This document shows, piece after piece, positions 1-7,867 of a stretch of 44,126 bases of DNA. The notes under the pieces are model-generated. The model was not told where the DNA came from, made no database searches, and was given only the letters and a program-made list of their open reading frames with translations. The position numbers were made by a program, and so were the translations under genes. Origin of the DNA: Candidatus Poribacteria bacterium (GTDB taxonomy: Bacteria; Poribacteria; WGA-4E; UBA9662). The DNA is taken from positions 4,174 through 48,299 of the forward strand of contig PAQF01000041.1 in the NCBI GenBank assembly GCA_002709695.1. Direction: 5' to 3'. Within the stretch, counting starts at the first letter, position 1. The number at the start of each line of letters is the position of its first letter.

Positions 1-5
1 AAAAC

Positions 6-821
6 ATGGGGAATCTGACGAGATCAAAACTACAGACTTTAAGATACTTTGTCATAAGTTTAGTCAGCCTTCTACTCTTTACCAAATATGGAATTGGTGA
101 AATTATTAAAATCCCACCAATTCCTAAAAACATAAGCAAAAAAATCAAACCAAGTGTTACTAACTATGAAGTAACATATCATTTAGAGAACCGGTCATTT
201 AAAGCCTACAATACTCGAGAAATATCCCAAACCCAAATTGATGGTCAAGATGCTTGGAATGTCTCTAAAAAATCTGAGGGAAGTTGGGGAACAAGCTTTT
301 ATCTATATGATCTCGATCTGATAACACTCTTACCAATAAGATGCGAAATAGCAACCACATCCAAGATGGCAACACTTGAATATAAAGGCAATAAAATACA
401 AGGTACTATCACAGGCAGAGAAGGGGAAATTGTTCTCGATCTAAAACTGGAGAGTCCAGTACTTGCTGATGATGTGGCTCTTGATTTGTTCGTTGCGAAC
501 TTACCTCTTACACCTGAATATGAAGCTAAACTGCAAGTATTCGACATACAACGAGAAGAGGTTACACAGGTTTCTCTCAAAGTCGTTGGATCCGAGAATA
601 TAACAATAGGATCAGACATAATTGAAACATTCAAAGTAAAATTAAAATCGCTCACAAACGATAAAGACATAAATATATACAATATTTCAAAAGGTGAAAC
701 AGCAAAGGTTATCGCCAAAAAACATGTGTACCTTTTATCAAACGGAACCCAAATACCTATTATACAAAAAATGACCTATAAAACTATCGACGATTACTGG
801 AACGAAAATAGAACACAATAA
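6..821 (+). CDS. Exported DUF3108-like protein
   Basis: A 271-residue protein. Residues about 12-31 form a hydrophobic N-terminal segment (FVISLVSLLLF) that looks like a signal peptide or anchor. The rest is beta-rich, with the phrase YEVTYHLENRSF near residue 58, a mid-region YKGNKIQGTI, and a DLFVANLPLTPEYEAKL stretch. This pattern resembles DUF3108-type envelope proteins, which pair a conversion-like beta fold with a central 'molecule is degraded/converted' layout of unknown activity. The start lies 5 bases from the window edge, so its ribosome-binding site cannot be judged and the true start could be upstream. The next gene follows after 294 bp, so it is probably a separate unit. The family call is by resemblance only; no catalytic residue can be named. 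Confidence 0.6.
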   Translation: MGNLTRSKLQTLRYFVISLVSLLLFTKYGIGEIIKIPPIPKNISKKIKPSVTNYEVTYHLENRSFKAYNTREISQTQIDGQDAWNVSKKSEGSWGTSFYLYDLDLITLLPIRCEIATTSKMATLEYKGNKIQGTITGREGEIVLDLKLESPVLADDVALDLFVANLPLTPEYEAKLQVFDIQREEVTQVSLKVVGSENITIGSDIIETFKVKLKSLTNDKDINIYNISKGETAKVIAKKHVYLLSNGTQIPIIQKMTYKTIDDYWNENRTQ

Positions 822-1004
822 GTCCACAATTTTAATCACACCAACTAAGTACCTATTGTACACAGCGTTTCTGGTGTTAACGAAATTCCCTCTAATTCCG
901 CCTCCCTCGTTGGAACCATAAGGGTTCCCATTATCAAATAATTTAGTGTCTAGAAAAGCCCCCGTTTTTATTCGCCAATTGGAAGCAACACCTGTAATTA
1001 GTTA

Positions 1005-1013
1005 TGATATACT
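1005..1013 (+). promoter_or_regulatory. Possible extended -10 promoter for the cyclase gene
   Basis: The bases TGATATACT (TGnTATACT) match an extended -10 element about 100 bases upstream of the cyclase start. No good -35 hexamer lies 17 bases upstream (GCAACA), which is tolerable for extended -10 promoters. The predicted transcript would have an untranslated leader of about 95 bases. This is a weak call from motif alone. Confidence 0.35.
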
Positions 1014-1115
1014 ACAAAGCATAGGCAACTCGGATTTGAATCACATCGCCGAACCATGAAATTGAAGTTCAATATAATATTCAGAAACTCACTATTGTGA
1101 AAAGGAATTGGTATT

Positions 1116-2576
1116 ATGCCCAGCAAACGAGATGAGGTATCACCTTCCGAAGACGAAAATATCTCATTATTTGATGATGAGCTGTTGTTCGCTGACGAAG
1201 ACGATGAGTTAATCTTTGCTGATGAAACGGACCAAACGCAAGATGCCGATACTTCCAACTTACCACCTTGGAAAGTATTAATAGTTGATGATGAAGAAGA
1301 AGTCCATAGCGTTACCAAACTGGCACTAAACGATTTTGAATTTGAAGATCGAAAATTGGACTTCATGAGTGCTTTCTCCAGCTTGGAAGCCAAAAAGCGC
1401 GTAGAAGAAAATGGTGATATTGCCCTAATTTTATTGGACGTGGTAATGGAAACAGACGATGCAGGACTAAAATTTGTAGAGACTCTCCGAAAGGGAGAAC
1501 AAGCCAATTCCATGATACGTATTGTATTACGTACAGGACAACCTGGTTATGCGCCAGAAGAATCTGTTATCATGGATTATGATATTAACGATTACAAAGC
1601 TAAAACCGAGCTGACAACTCAAAAACTTTTCACAACTGTGATAGCAGCTTTGCGGTCTTACCGTGATATACAAAAATTGGAGGAGCAACGTCGAGAAATC
1701 GAGAATATTGCCGTAGCTGCGGCACGCTTTGTACCCACAGATATTCTTCGGTTTCTGCAAAAAGATAGCATCGTCGACGTTGGACTAGGAGACCAAACCC
1801 AGTGTGAAATGACAGTGCTTTTTTCCGACGTACGGAATTTCACACTCCTATCCGAAAACATGACACCCTATGAAAGCTTTAATTTTATTAATGAACTACT
1901 GAACAGGTTCGGTCCCATTGTCCGACAACATCACGGTTTCATCGATAAATATATTGGGGATTCGGTTATGGCTCTCTTTCCAAATGAAGCCAATCATGCT
2001 ATTAAAGCAGGAATAGAGATGCAAAATGAGTTGAAAGAGATCAATGCCAATCGTCATAAAAAGGATCAACCTCTGGTACAAATTGGCATTGGTATTCACA
2101 CAGGTAAATTAATTCTTGGTATGATAGGAGAAAAAGAGAGGTTAGAAGGAACCGTGATTTCAGATGTAGTAAATACAGCCGCTCGCATGGAAGGATTAAC
2201 GAAACGGTATAAATCTCCCATACTAATTAGTGAACAAACACTAAAAGAACTTGACCAACCAATTAAACATAACTATCGGTTCATGGAACATGTAAAAGTT
2301 AAAGGCAAAATACAGTCAACCAGCGTCTATGAAATCTACGATTCCGAACCACAAGAAATTATAAAACTTAAGAACGGTACACAAGAAATATTAGATCAAG
2401 GAATCCACGCCTATTATAAACAAAAATTTGCAGTGGCTGCTGAACATTTCCAACAGTCTTTATCCAACTATCCCAACGATCGAATTGCTCAAATATATCT
2501 GGAATTAGCAGAAATATATGAGAGAAACGGGATACCAGACGAATGGAACGGCGAAATCGAGATGACCGAAAAGTAA
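1116..2576 (+). CDS. Response-regulator adenylate cyclase with C-terminal TPR-like segment
   Basis: A 486-residue signalling protein. Residues 1-50 are very acidic and contain a tandem 9-residue repeat (DDELLFADE / DDELIFADE, residues 20-37). A receiver domain follows (about 52-185): acidic pair D58/D59, phospho-acceptor D108 in ILLDVV, T140 and K163 in DYKAKTE. A class III nucleotide cyclase domain spans about 225-410: metal-binding D238 (FSDVRNFT) and D282 (KYIGDSVMALF), substrate-specifying K278 and D350 (ISDVVNTAARMEG), and N353/R357 for catalysis. K and D at those positions point to ATP, so cyclic AMP synthesis. Residues about 425-472 look like a TPR. Family knowledge: phosphorylation of such receivers controls the cyclase output. 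The histidine kinase 118 bp downstream is the obvious candidate partner. No membrane segment is seen, so it is cytoplasmic. Confidence 0.93.
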   Translation: MPSKRDEVSPSEDENISLFDDELLFADEDDELIFADETDQTQDADTSNLPPWKVLIVDDEEEVHSVTKLALNDFEFEDRKLDFMSAFSSLEAKKRVEENGDIALILLDVVMETDDAGLKFVETLRKGEQANSMIRIVLRTGQPGYAPEESVIMDYDINDYKAKTELTTQKLFTTVIAALRSYRDIQKLEEQRREIENIAVAAARFVPTDILRFLQKDSIVDVGLGDQTQCEMTVLFSDVRNFTLLSENMTPYESFNFINELLNRFGPIVRQHHGFIDKYIGDSVMALFPNEANHAIKAGIEMQNELKEINANRHKKDQPLVQIGIGIHTGKLILGMIGEKERLEGTVISDVVNTAARMEGLTKRYKSPILISEQTLKELDQPIKHNYRFMEHVKVKGKIQSTSVYEIYDSEPQEIIKLKNGTQEILDQGIHAYYKQKFAVAAEHFQQSLSNYPNDRIAQIYLELAEIYERNGIPDEWNGEIEMTEK

Positions 2577-2694
2577 CATTCCTTTAAACTGAATTGTGTC
2601 CGATTAATTATTCTACCGGTGAATCAACAAACTTGAGTCTATAAAACTGTTTCCAAGAAGTCTTAAATGGTACTCCAAATTTATGGATTGAGCC

Positions 2695-3918
2695 ATGTCT
2701 AACAAAAAAAACAACGGATTGAACCACTTGCCAATTGAGCTGTTTGAGCAAATAATCGAAAATCTACCAACGGCAGTGTTTGCCAAAGAAACAGAAAGTT
2801 TCAGATTTGTGTTTTGGAATCGTTTTAGCGAAAAATTGTTCGGTTATTCTAAAGATGAAGTTCTTAGTAAAACAGATTATGATATTTTCCCAGCTGAATT
2901 AGCAGATAAATACAGACAAAACGATATAAAGGTTTTAGAAACGAAAGAGTTGCTTGATATCCCCGAGGAAATATCCCACTCTGCTTCTGGCGAAAGTATT
3001 ATCTTACACAGACGAGAAATCCCTATTTACGATGAAGGTAGTTCCACTTATTACCTATTGGTGATTTCTGAAGATATCACCGAGCAGAAGAATGCTCATG
3101 ACAGCCTCACAATAGCTAACGAAGCATGGCAAGATACACTGGGAATCCTTCGAGAGAGCCAAAACAAGTTGATTGAAGCACAAAAAATGGCTTCACTAGG
3201 AGGATTAGTAGCTGGAATAGCACATGAAATCAACACCCCAATTGGAATTGGTGTTACTGCAGCGTCATTACTCGATCAAAAGATCTCTGAATTTCAACAA
3301 TTATATAATTCCGCTAAGATGAAAAGATCCGATTTAGAGAAGTTTTTGGACACAGTAGCACAAAGTGGTTCAATAATCTCTTCTAACTTAGACCGTGCAG
3401 CCGATCTAGTACGAGGCTTTAAACAGGTGGCAGTTGACCAAAGCAGTGAAGAGAAGCGCATTTTTGCTCTAGCCCCATATTTGGAAGACGTTATTCTGAG
3501 CCTCAGACCAAAACTTAAACAATTGAAACACAACACCTCGATTTTAGGCGACCAAACGGTCGAGGTCGAATCCTATCCAGGTGCATTTTCCCAAATCGCA
3601 ACTAATTTCATTATGAACTCGATTATGCATGCATATGATGATGATGATGAAGGCAATATGGTCTTTGAAATCCGTCTGGATGGGCGAGAAGTAACAGTTG
3701 AATATACTGATGATGGTCGAGGAATACCAGAAGAAAACTTGGCTAAAATATTCGAGCCTTTTTTCACTACCAAACGAGGCGACGGAGGAAGCGGACTAGG
3801 AATGCATATTGTATACAACCTAGTAACTCAAAAACTAGGAGGAAGCATCAACTGTGAAAGTACAGTTGGAACAGGGACAAAATTCACACTAAAATTGCCA
3901 ATTGCTAATCTCAAATAA
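2695..3918 (+). CDS. PAS-domain histidine kinase
   Basis: A 407-residue soluble sensor kinase. A PAS domain occupies about residues 14-132 (ENLPTAVFAKE, WNRFSEKLFGYS, closing with ISEDITEQKNA). A short helical linker leads to a HisKA-type dimerisation helix with H177 in the H box (GIAHEINTPIG). The ATP-binding domain has N308 in the N box (NFIMNSIMHAY), the G1 box DDGRGI at 339-344, the F box IFEPFFTTK, and the G2 box GGSGLGM at 364-370. All catalytic motifs are intact. There is no receiver domain and no transmembrane segment, so it probably senses a cytoplasmic signal or ligand through PAS. The preceding gene encodes a receiver-cyclase, suggesting a two-component pair controlling cAMP; that pairing is inferred from proximity. 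The ribosome-binding site is weak. Confidence 0.93.
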   Translation: MSNKKNNGLNHLPIELFEQIIENLPTAVFAKETESFRFVFWNRFSEKLFGYSKDEVLSKTDYDIFPAELADKYRQNDIKVLETKELLDIPEEISHSASGESIILHRREIPIYDEGSSTYYLLVISEDITEQKNAHDSLTIANEAWQDTLGILRESQNKLIEAQKMASLGGLVAGIAHEINTPIGIGVTAASLLDQKISEFQQLYNSAKMKRSDLEKFLDTVAQSGSIISSNLDRAADLVRGFKQVAVDQSSEEKRIFALAPYLEDVILSLRPKLKQLKHNTSILGDQTVEVESYPGAFSQIATNFIMNSIMHAYDDDDEGNMVFEIRLDGREVTVEYTDDGRGIPEENLAKIFEPFFTTKRGDGGSGLGMHIVYNLVTQKLGGSINCESTVGTGTKFTLKLPIANLK

Positions 3919-4104
3919 TCTGCCTTTCCTCTTTTATAGCCCATCCCAAGAAAAGTCAACTCCATCCAAAATCCTTGCCAATTAACACCGAGGCTATTTA
4001 TTACCCCTATCCCTCCCTAACAGGAACTAAACCATCTAAAGTCCCTCTCAATCAGAAAAATTTTATTGTTAAACGTTCATTAATTATGACTGATGGTAAC
4101 GCAG

Positions 4105-4133
4105 TTGACACTAATAAAAGAGGTTGTTATAAT
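4105..4133 (+). promoter_or_regulatory. Perfect consensus sigma70-type promoter
   Basis: TTGACA at 4105-4110 and TATAAT at 4128-4133 are separated by exactly 17 bases. Both hexamers match the housekeeping consensus fully. Transcription would start near 4140, giving a leader of about 24 bases before the phosphatase gene at 4164. Confidence 0.92.
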
Positions 4134-4163
4134 CCTTAGCATACCCTTCTAAATAGAGTCAAA

Positions 4164-4640
4164 ATGCGCATACTTTTTCTTTGTCTAGGAAATATCTGCC
4201 GTTCACCAATGGCGGAAGCAATATTCCAAAATTTGATCAACAATAGCGGTCTGGAAACCTCTATATCAGTTGATTCGGCAGGAACTGCAAACTGGAACGT
4301 TGGGCAAACGGCACATTTCGGCACATTAGAGGTTCTAAAAAGTTACGGAATTAAATATCATGGTTATGCGCGCCAAATTAATGCCCAAGATGTAGACGAT
4401 CATCTAACCTATATCGTAGCTATGGACAATAACAATCTCAGAACCTTACGCCATCGTTTTGGTCACCGGCAAAACACATATCTACTATTAGATTTTGCCA
4501 AAGATACCAGTGTAACCGAAGTCCCCGACCCTTTTTACTCAAATAATTTCGATTTTGTCTACCACCTAATTGCAGATGGTTGCCTCGGATTACTGTCCCA
4601 CTTGAAACAACAGTTAGAACAAACTAATCTCGACAACTAG
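4164..4640 (+). CDS. Low-molecular-weight protein-tyrosine phosphatase
   Basis: 158 residues, the normal length for the family. The phosphate-binding loop C7-L-G-N-I-C-R13-S begins the protein, with C7 the nucleophile and R13 the phosphate ligand. The general acid D122 lies in the VPDPFY motif near the C terminus. The conserved SAGTANWNVG segment (about 38-47) is typical. Such enzymes remove phosphate from tyrosine in proteins, often from tyrosine autokinases controlling capsule or exopolysaccharide export. No kinase is seen here, so the substrate is unknown. It is the first gene after a consensus promoter and is followed 10 bp later by an FGE-like lipoprotein, with which it is probably co-transcribed. 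An arsenate reductase role is less likely because the aspartate and loop follow the phosphatase pattern. Confidence 0.92.
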   Translation: MRILFLCLGNICRSPMAEAIFQNLINNSGLETSISVDSAGTANWNVGQTAHFGTLEVLKSYGIKYHGYARQINAQDVDDHLTYIVAMDNNNLRTLRHRFGHRQNTYLLLDFAKDTSVTEVPDPFYSNNFDFVYHLIADGCLGLLSHLKQQLEQTNLDN

Positions 4641-4650
4641 AAAAACACGA

Positions 4651-5547
4651 ATGGGCTATTACACTTACAAAATACTAATATGCGCATTATTATTCACATG
4701 CGGTTGTGATGATTATGGGATTATTCATCTTGTTGATCAAGTTGACAAGGTAGTTATTGACCAAACCTTAGGCTTACCCAAAACAATCATCGGTAGAAAC
4801 GGATCAGTAATGGCTATAATCCCAAATGGTGTCTTTGAAATGGGAGACCATTTTTCGGAAGGCGAACTGAATGAACAACCAGTCCACCAAGTCGAACTTG
4901 ACGCTTTTTACATAGACATACATGAAGTAACAGTCGGAAAATACAAAACATTTATTGAAGCAACAAGCCACCAACCTCCAAACTGGAAAAAGGTTCTGCA
5001 GGTTTCACCAACAGAAAACCATCCGATGACATATGTTAGTTGGTTCGATGCTATGAGCTATGCCAAATGGGTGAAGAAGAGACTACCAACAGAAGCAGAA
5101 TGGGAATATGCTGCACGCGGTGGATTAGCGGGAAAAAGGTACGCCTACACAGGAAACATCCACCCATCAAAAGCAAATTACAATCGAAATATCGGAAAGA
5201 CGACGGCTGTAGGAACATACCCTCCCAACAACTACGGATTGTACGACATAGCTGGTAATGTTTGGGAGTGGTGCCTGGATAGATACGATTCAAACTTCTA
5301 TAGCATTAGTCCACGAAAAAACCCAATTGCAGAAAAAGATGTTTTTCGTCTAGTTCAGAATTTTGGAGATAACAACAAACCACATGTTCTCAGAGGAGGA
5401 TCATGGGGATCTTTTGGGAACCAAGTTCTTCGTATTTCTGTCCGTCATTATTATGGGGCAGAAAACCTAAAAACAGATAGCAACTGTGGATTCCGCTGTG
5501 TAAAATCGGTTCAGCCAGACACCCAAATACAATGGAATAGCCAATAA
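4651..5547 (+). CDS. FGE/SUMF1-domain lipoprotein
   Basis: 298 residues. The N terminus (ILICALLFTCGC, with a possible lipidated C19) looks like a lipoprotein signal. Residues about 50-287 form a formylglycine-generating-enzyme-like domain: IPNGVFEMGDHFSEGE, FYIDIHEVTVGKY, a RLPTEAEWEYAARGG block at 144-158, GNVWEWC at 202-208, RGGSWG at 248-253 and GFRCVK at 280-285. Known members either convert a sulfatase cysteine to formylglycine or are structural or binding relatives (C-type-lectin-like fold). The copper-binding cysteine pair of true FGE cannot be assigned confidently (C279 and C283 lie close together), so an enzymatic role is doubtful. No sulfatase gene is in the window. It probably shares the promoter of the phosphatase gene. 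The next gene converges from the other strand 23 bp downstream. Confidence 0.85.
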   Translation: MGYYTYKILICALLFTCGCDDYGIIHLVDQVDKVVIDQTLGLPKTIIGRNGSVMAIIPNGVFEMGDHFSEGELNEQPVHQVELDAFYIDIHEVTVGKYKTFIEATSHQPPNWKKVLQVSPTENHPMTYVSWFDAMSYAKWVKKRLPTEAEWEYAARGGLAGKRYAYTGNIHPSKANYNRNIGKTTAVGTYPPNNYGLYDIAGNVWEWCLDRYDSNFYSISPRKNPIAEKDVFRLVQNFGDNNKPHVLRGGSWGSFGNQVLRISVRHYYGAENLKTDSNCGFRCVKSVQPDTQIQWNSQ

Positions 5548-5570
5548 AAACTAAGGACAAACATTTCCCC

Positions 5571-5972
5571 TCAGGCAGCCAACAGCTGAATCCTTTGGAC
5601 TAAGCTACCTACTCCATTCTGCCGACCAGGTGTTAATAGACCTTTGATACCCAATTCTTTAAGTAAATCAGTATCAAAGTCTCTTATTTCTTCTGGGGTA
5701 CGGTCGTTTAATATCTGTAACATCAGCGCGACAAGTCCCTTAACAATCACAGCATCACTCGTAGCTCGATAGTGGAGGACGTCATCTTTGCGTTCCGCCA
5801 CCAGCCACAAATCACTCTGACAACCAGGCACTTTCAATTCATCCAACTTAAATTCTTCTGGATACGGTTCCAATTCATCGCCCATCTCTATAATAGTGCT
5901 ATATTTGGCAAAATCATCTGGTATATCATCCAACATTTCCTTAATATCTTGAATTTCTGCTTCAATTGTCAT
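5571..5972 (-). CDS. sufE: SufE sulfur acceptor
   Basis: 133 residues, close to the usual SufE length. The acceptor cysteine is C51 in the motif VPGCQSDLW, the same number as in Escherichia coli SufE. Upstream residues ELEPYPEEFKLDELKV and the downstream helix VKGLVALMLQILNDRTPEEI are family hallmarks. SufE takes persulfide from the cysteine desulfurase SufS and passes it to the SufBCD scaffold for iron-sulfur cluster assembly in the cytoplasm. The start codon overlaps the stop codon of sufS (ATGA), so translation is coupled and the two are made together. SufB, SufC and SufD are not in this window. Confidence 0.95.
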   Translation of the reverse strand: MTIEAEIQDIKEMLDDIPDDFAKYSTIIEMGDELEPYPEEFKLDELKVPGCQSDLWLVAERKDDVLHYRATSDAVIVKGLVALMLQILNDRTPEEIRDFDTDLLKELGIKGLLTPGRQNGVGSLVQRIQLLAA

Positions 5973-7162
5973 AATATAGCCATTACTTTATTTAAAGCAT
6001 CTATCAATCGATCAATATCATCTTGAGTTGTGTAGATACCAAAACTTGCACGCAACACACCACGTCCAACCTGACTAACCAATATTGGTTCAGCACAAAG
6101 ATATCCACTTCGAACCGCAACACCCTGAGTATTTAGCAATGTTGCGACGTCAACGCTCTGAGCCTCGTTAACCGTAAATACAACCAACCCTAGCTTTTCT
6201 GCCTCAGGATACAGGACGGAAACCCTATCTAACCCATTCAATTGCTTTTGAGCATAGTCCGAAATCTCTTTCTCATGCTGGTATATATTCTCAATACCAA
6301 TATTTTCCACCCAGTTTAAAGCTACCCCAAGACCAATTACCCCAGCAATATTTGTGGTTCCAGCCTCATACCGCCACGGCATATCATTATAAGTAGTTCG
6401 CTCAAAACGCACACTCTTGATCATATCCCCACCTCCCATATAAGGAGGCATTTCATCTAAGAGCCCATCCCCAGCATACAAAATACCAACTCCAGTCGGC
6501 CCATATATTTTGTGCCCGCTAAAAACCAAAAAATCACAATAACTGACATCAGACTTAACACGAGGTACGCTTTGTGCCCCATCAAACAATACAGTAGCAC
6601 CATGATCTCTAGACATTTGACTAACCTGTTGATAATCAAGCATAATGCCAGTTGCATTTGGCAAAATACTCATTGAAACAATACAACGCCCTTTAACCTG
6701 TTGTATCGCCATAGACAATCGATTAAAATCCAAATGCCCATCAGGCAAAAGCGGGATAACTTCAATTCTCAGCCCTTGACGTGCTTTCAACTGCTGCCAA
6801 GGCACAATATTCGCATGATGCTCAGCTTCACTTAAAATAACGGTGTCCTTACTAGTCCAATCCGAACAGAAGCAATTAGCAACTATGTTAATCCCATGTG
6901 TTGTCCCACTAGTAAATACGATCTCCTTGTCTTGATCGGCCCCAATAAACTCTTTTACAATCGGGCGAACTCCTTCATATTCGCCAGTTGCTCGTTCCGC
7001 CCAATCATGAATTCCTCTATGAATGTTAGCATTATAACAATTATAGTATTCTCCAATCTTATCCGTTACACATCTAGGAGTTAAGCTTGTAGCCGCACTA
7101 TCTAAATAAACACAATCATCATTCAAATCTGAGAGGATCTGAAAATCGCATTTTTTATTCAA
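5969..7162 (-). CDS. sufS: Cysteine desulfurase SufS
   Basis: 397 residues, a full-length class V PLP-dependent desulfurase. The PLP lysine is K218 in SGHKIYGPTGVGILY. H115 in EAEHHAN stacks on the cofactor, and D194 (FDGAQS) contacts the pyridine nitrogen. The persulfide cysteine is C356 in RSGYLCAEP, followed by GVLRASFGIYTTQDD. The class II (SufS) form usually reads R-[ST]-G-H-H-C-A; here the two histidines before the cysteine are Y and L, a mild departure. It releases sulfur from L-cysteine and hands it to SufE, encoded immediately downstream with a 4-base overlap. A TTGCAA-17-TATAAT promoter about 100 bases upstream probably drives the pair. Confidence 0.95.
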   Translation of the reverse strand: MNKKCDFQILSDLNDDCVYLDSAATSLTPRCVTDKIGEYYNCYNANIHRGIHDWAERATGEYEGVRPIVKEFIGADQDKEIVFTSGTTHGINIVANCFCSDWTSKDTVILSEAEHHANIVPWQQLKARQGLRIEVIPLLPDGHLDFNRLSMAIQQVKGRCIVSMSILPNATGIMLDYQQVSQMSRDHGATVLFDGAQSVPRVKSDVSYCDFLVFSGHKIYGPTGVGILYAGDGLLDEMPPYMGGGDMIKSVRFERTTYNDMPWRYEAGTTNIAGVIGLGVALNWVENIGIENIYQHEKEISDYAQKQLNGLDRVSVLYPEAEKLGLVVFTVNEAQSVDVATLLNTQGVAVRSGYLCAEPILVSQVGRGVLRASFGIYTTQDDIDRLIDALNKVMAIL

Positions 7163-7867
7163 TTAATTCCCCATATTAATTCACGATAATACCAGCTGTT
7201 CAACCATTGACAGAAAATGCTCATTGACTCAAGCGGCTAGATATCTCAGGCAAGGTATGGCCTAATTATACTGGAGCAAACCTACGTTTGCAAATATTAG
7301 TCTTACACCCACTTGCATCAGAAAACTATTCCATAGTCAATAGGAGAGATTAATATACATTACAAAGACACCTTGCTTACCCTCAAACGAAAAGTCTTGA
7401 ACTCCACATCAGGAAACTGCTTTCGGCCATTCCTTCAGACAATTGATTTTCTTGGAAAAGATATACCCCTTGCAATGGACAGTCTTGCAATTTAATTGGC
7501 GAAAAATTCCTGTGACACCAATTAGACCTGAACAAAAGTTAAGATGCTATCAAATGAAATATGAAACCGCACTTCACAAACCTCTATAAACCAACGTAAA
7601 CATTCATTAACTGGAAGAAAATACATTTTCGCTATACCACAATACCATGCCAAAACTAACACCGGGAACTAGCAACATTAGGGGAATTTCAACTGTAGAT
7701 GGATAACTCAATTAATCCGAGAAACAAAGGATTTATATATTTTCACGGGTTGCCCAACAATTAACGATAGCGAGATTAAACATACACCAAATACTTTGTC
7801 GGCGTTAAATTCCAACTATGCCTAGAAATAGATTGGTATCCTACAAAATTCTATCAAACAGAACTAA
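7163..7867. other. 705-bp gene-free stretch
   Basis: No reading frame with a coding pattern is visible on either strand between sufS and the OmpA-family gene. The left part carries the probable sufSE promoter. The remainder is AT-rich, with no clear tRNA, hairpin terminator or repeat. Confidence 0.6.
7265..7293 (-). promoter_or_regulatory. Probable promoter of sufSE
   Basis: On the minus strand TTGCAA (7293-7288) and a perfect TATAAT (7270-7265) are 17 bases apart. Transcription would start near 7258, leaving a leader of about 95 bases before sufS. The -35 matches four of six consensus bases. No clear IscR-type palindrome was seen in the leader. Confidence 0.6.

Noticed and set aside
4651-5547. 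True formylglycine-generating enzyme for sulfatases
   Set aside because: The catalytic cysteine arrangement could not be confirmed and no sulfatase gene is present, so only the fold family is called.
7163-7264. IscR/Rrf2-type operator in the sufS leader
   Set aside because: No convincing palindrome was found; the partial matches are too weak to report as a site.
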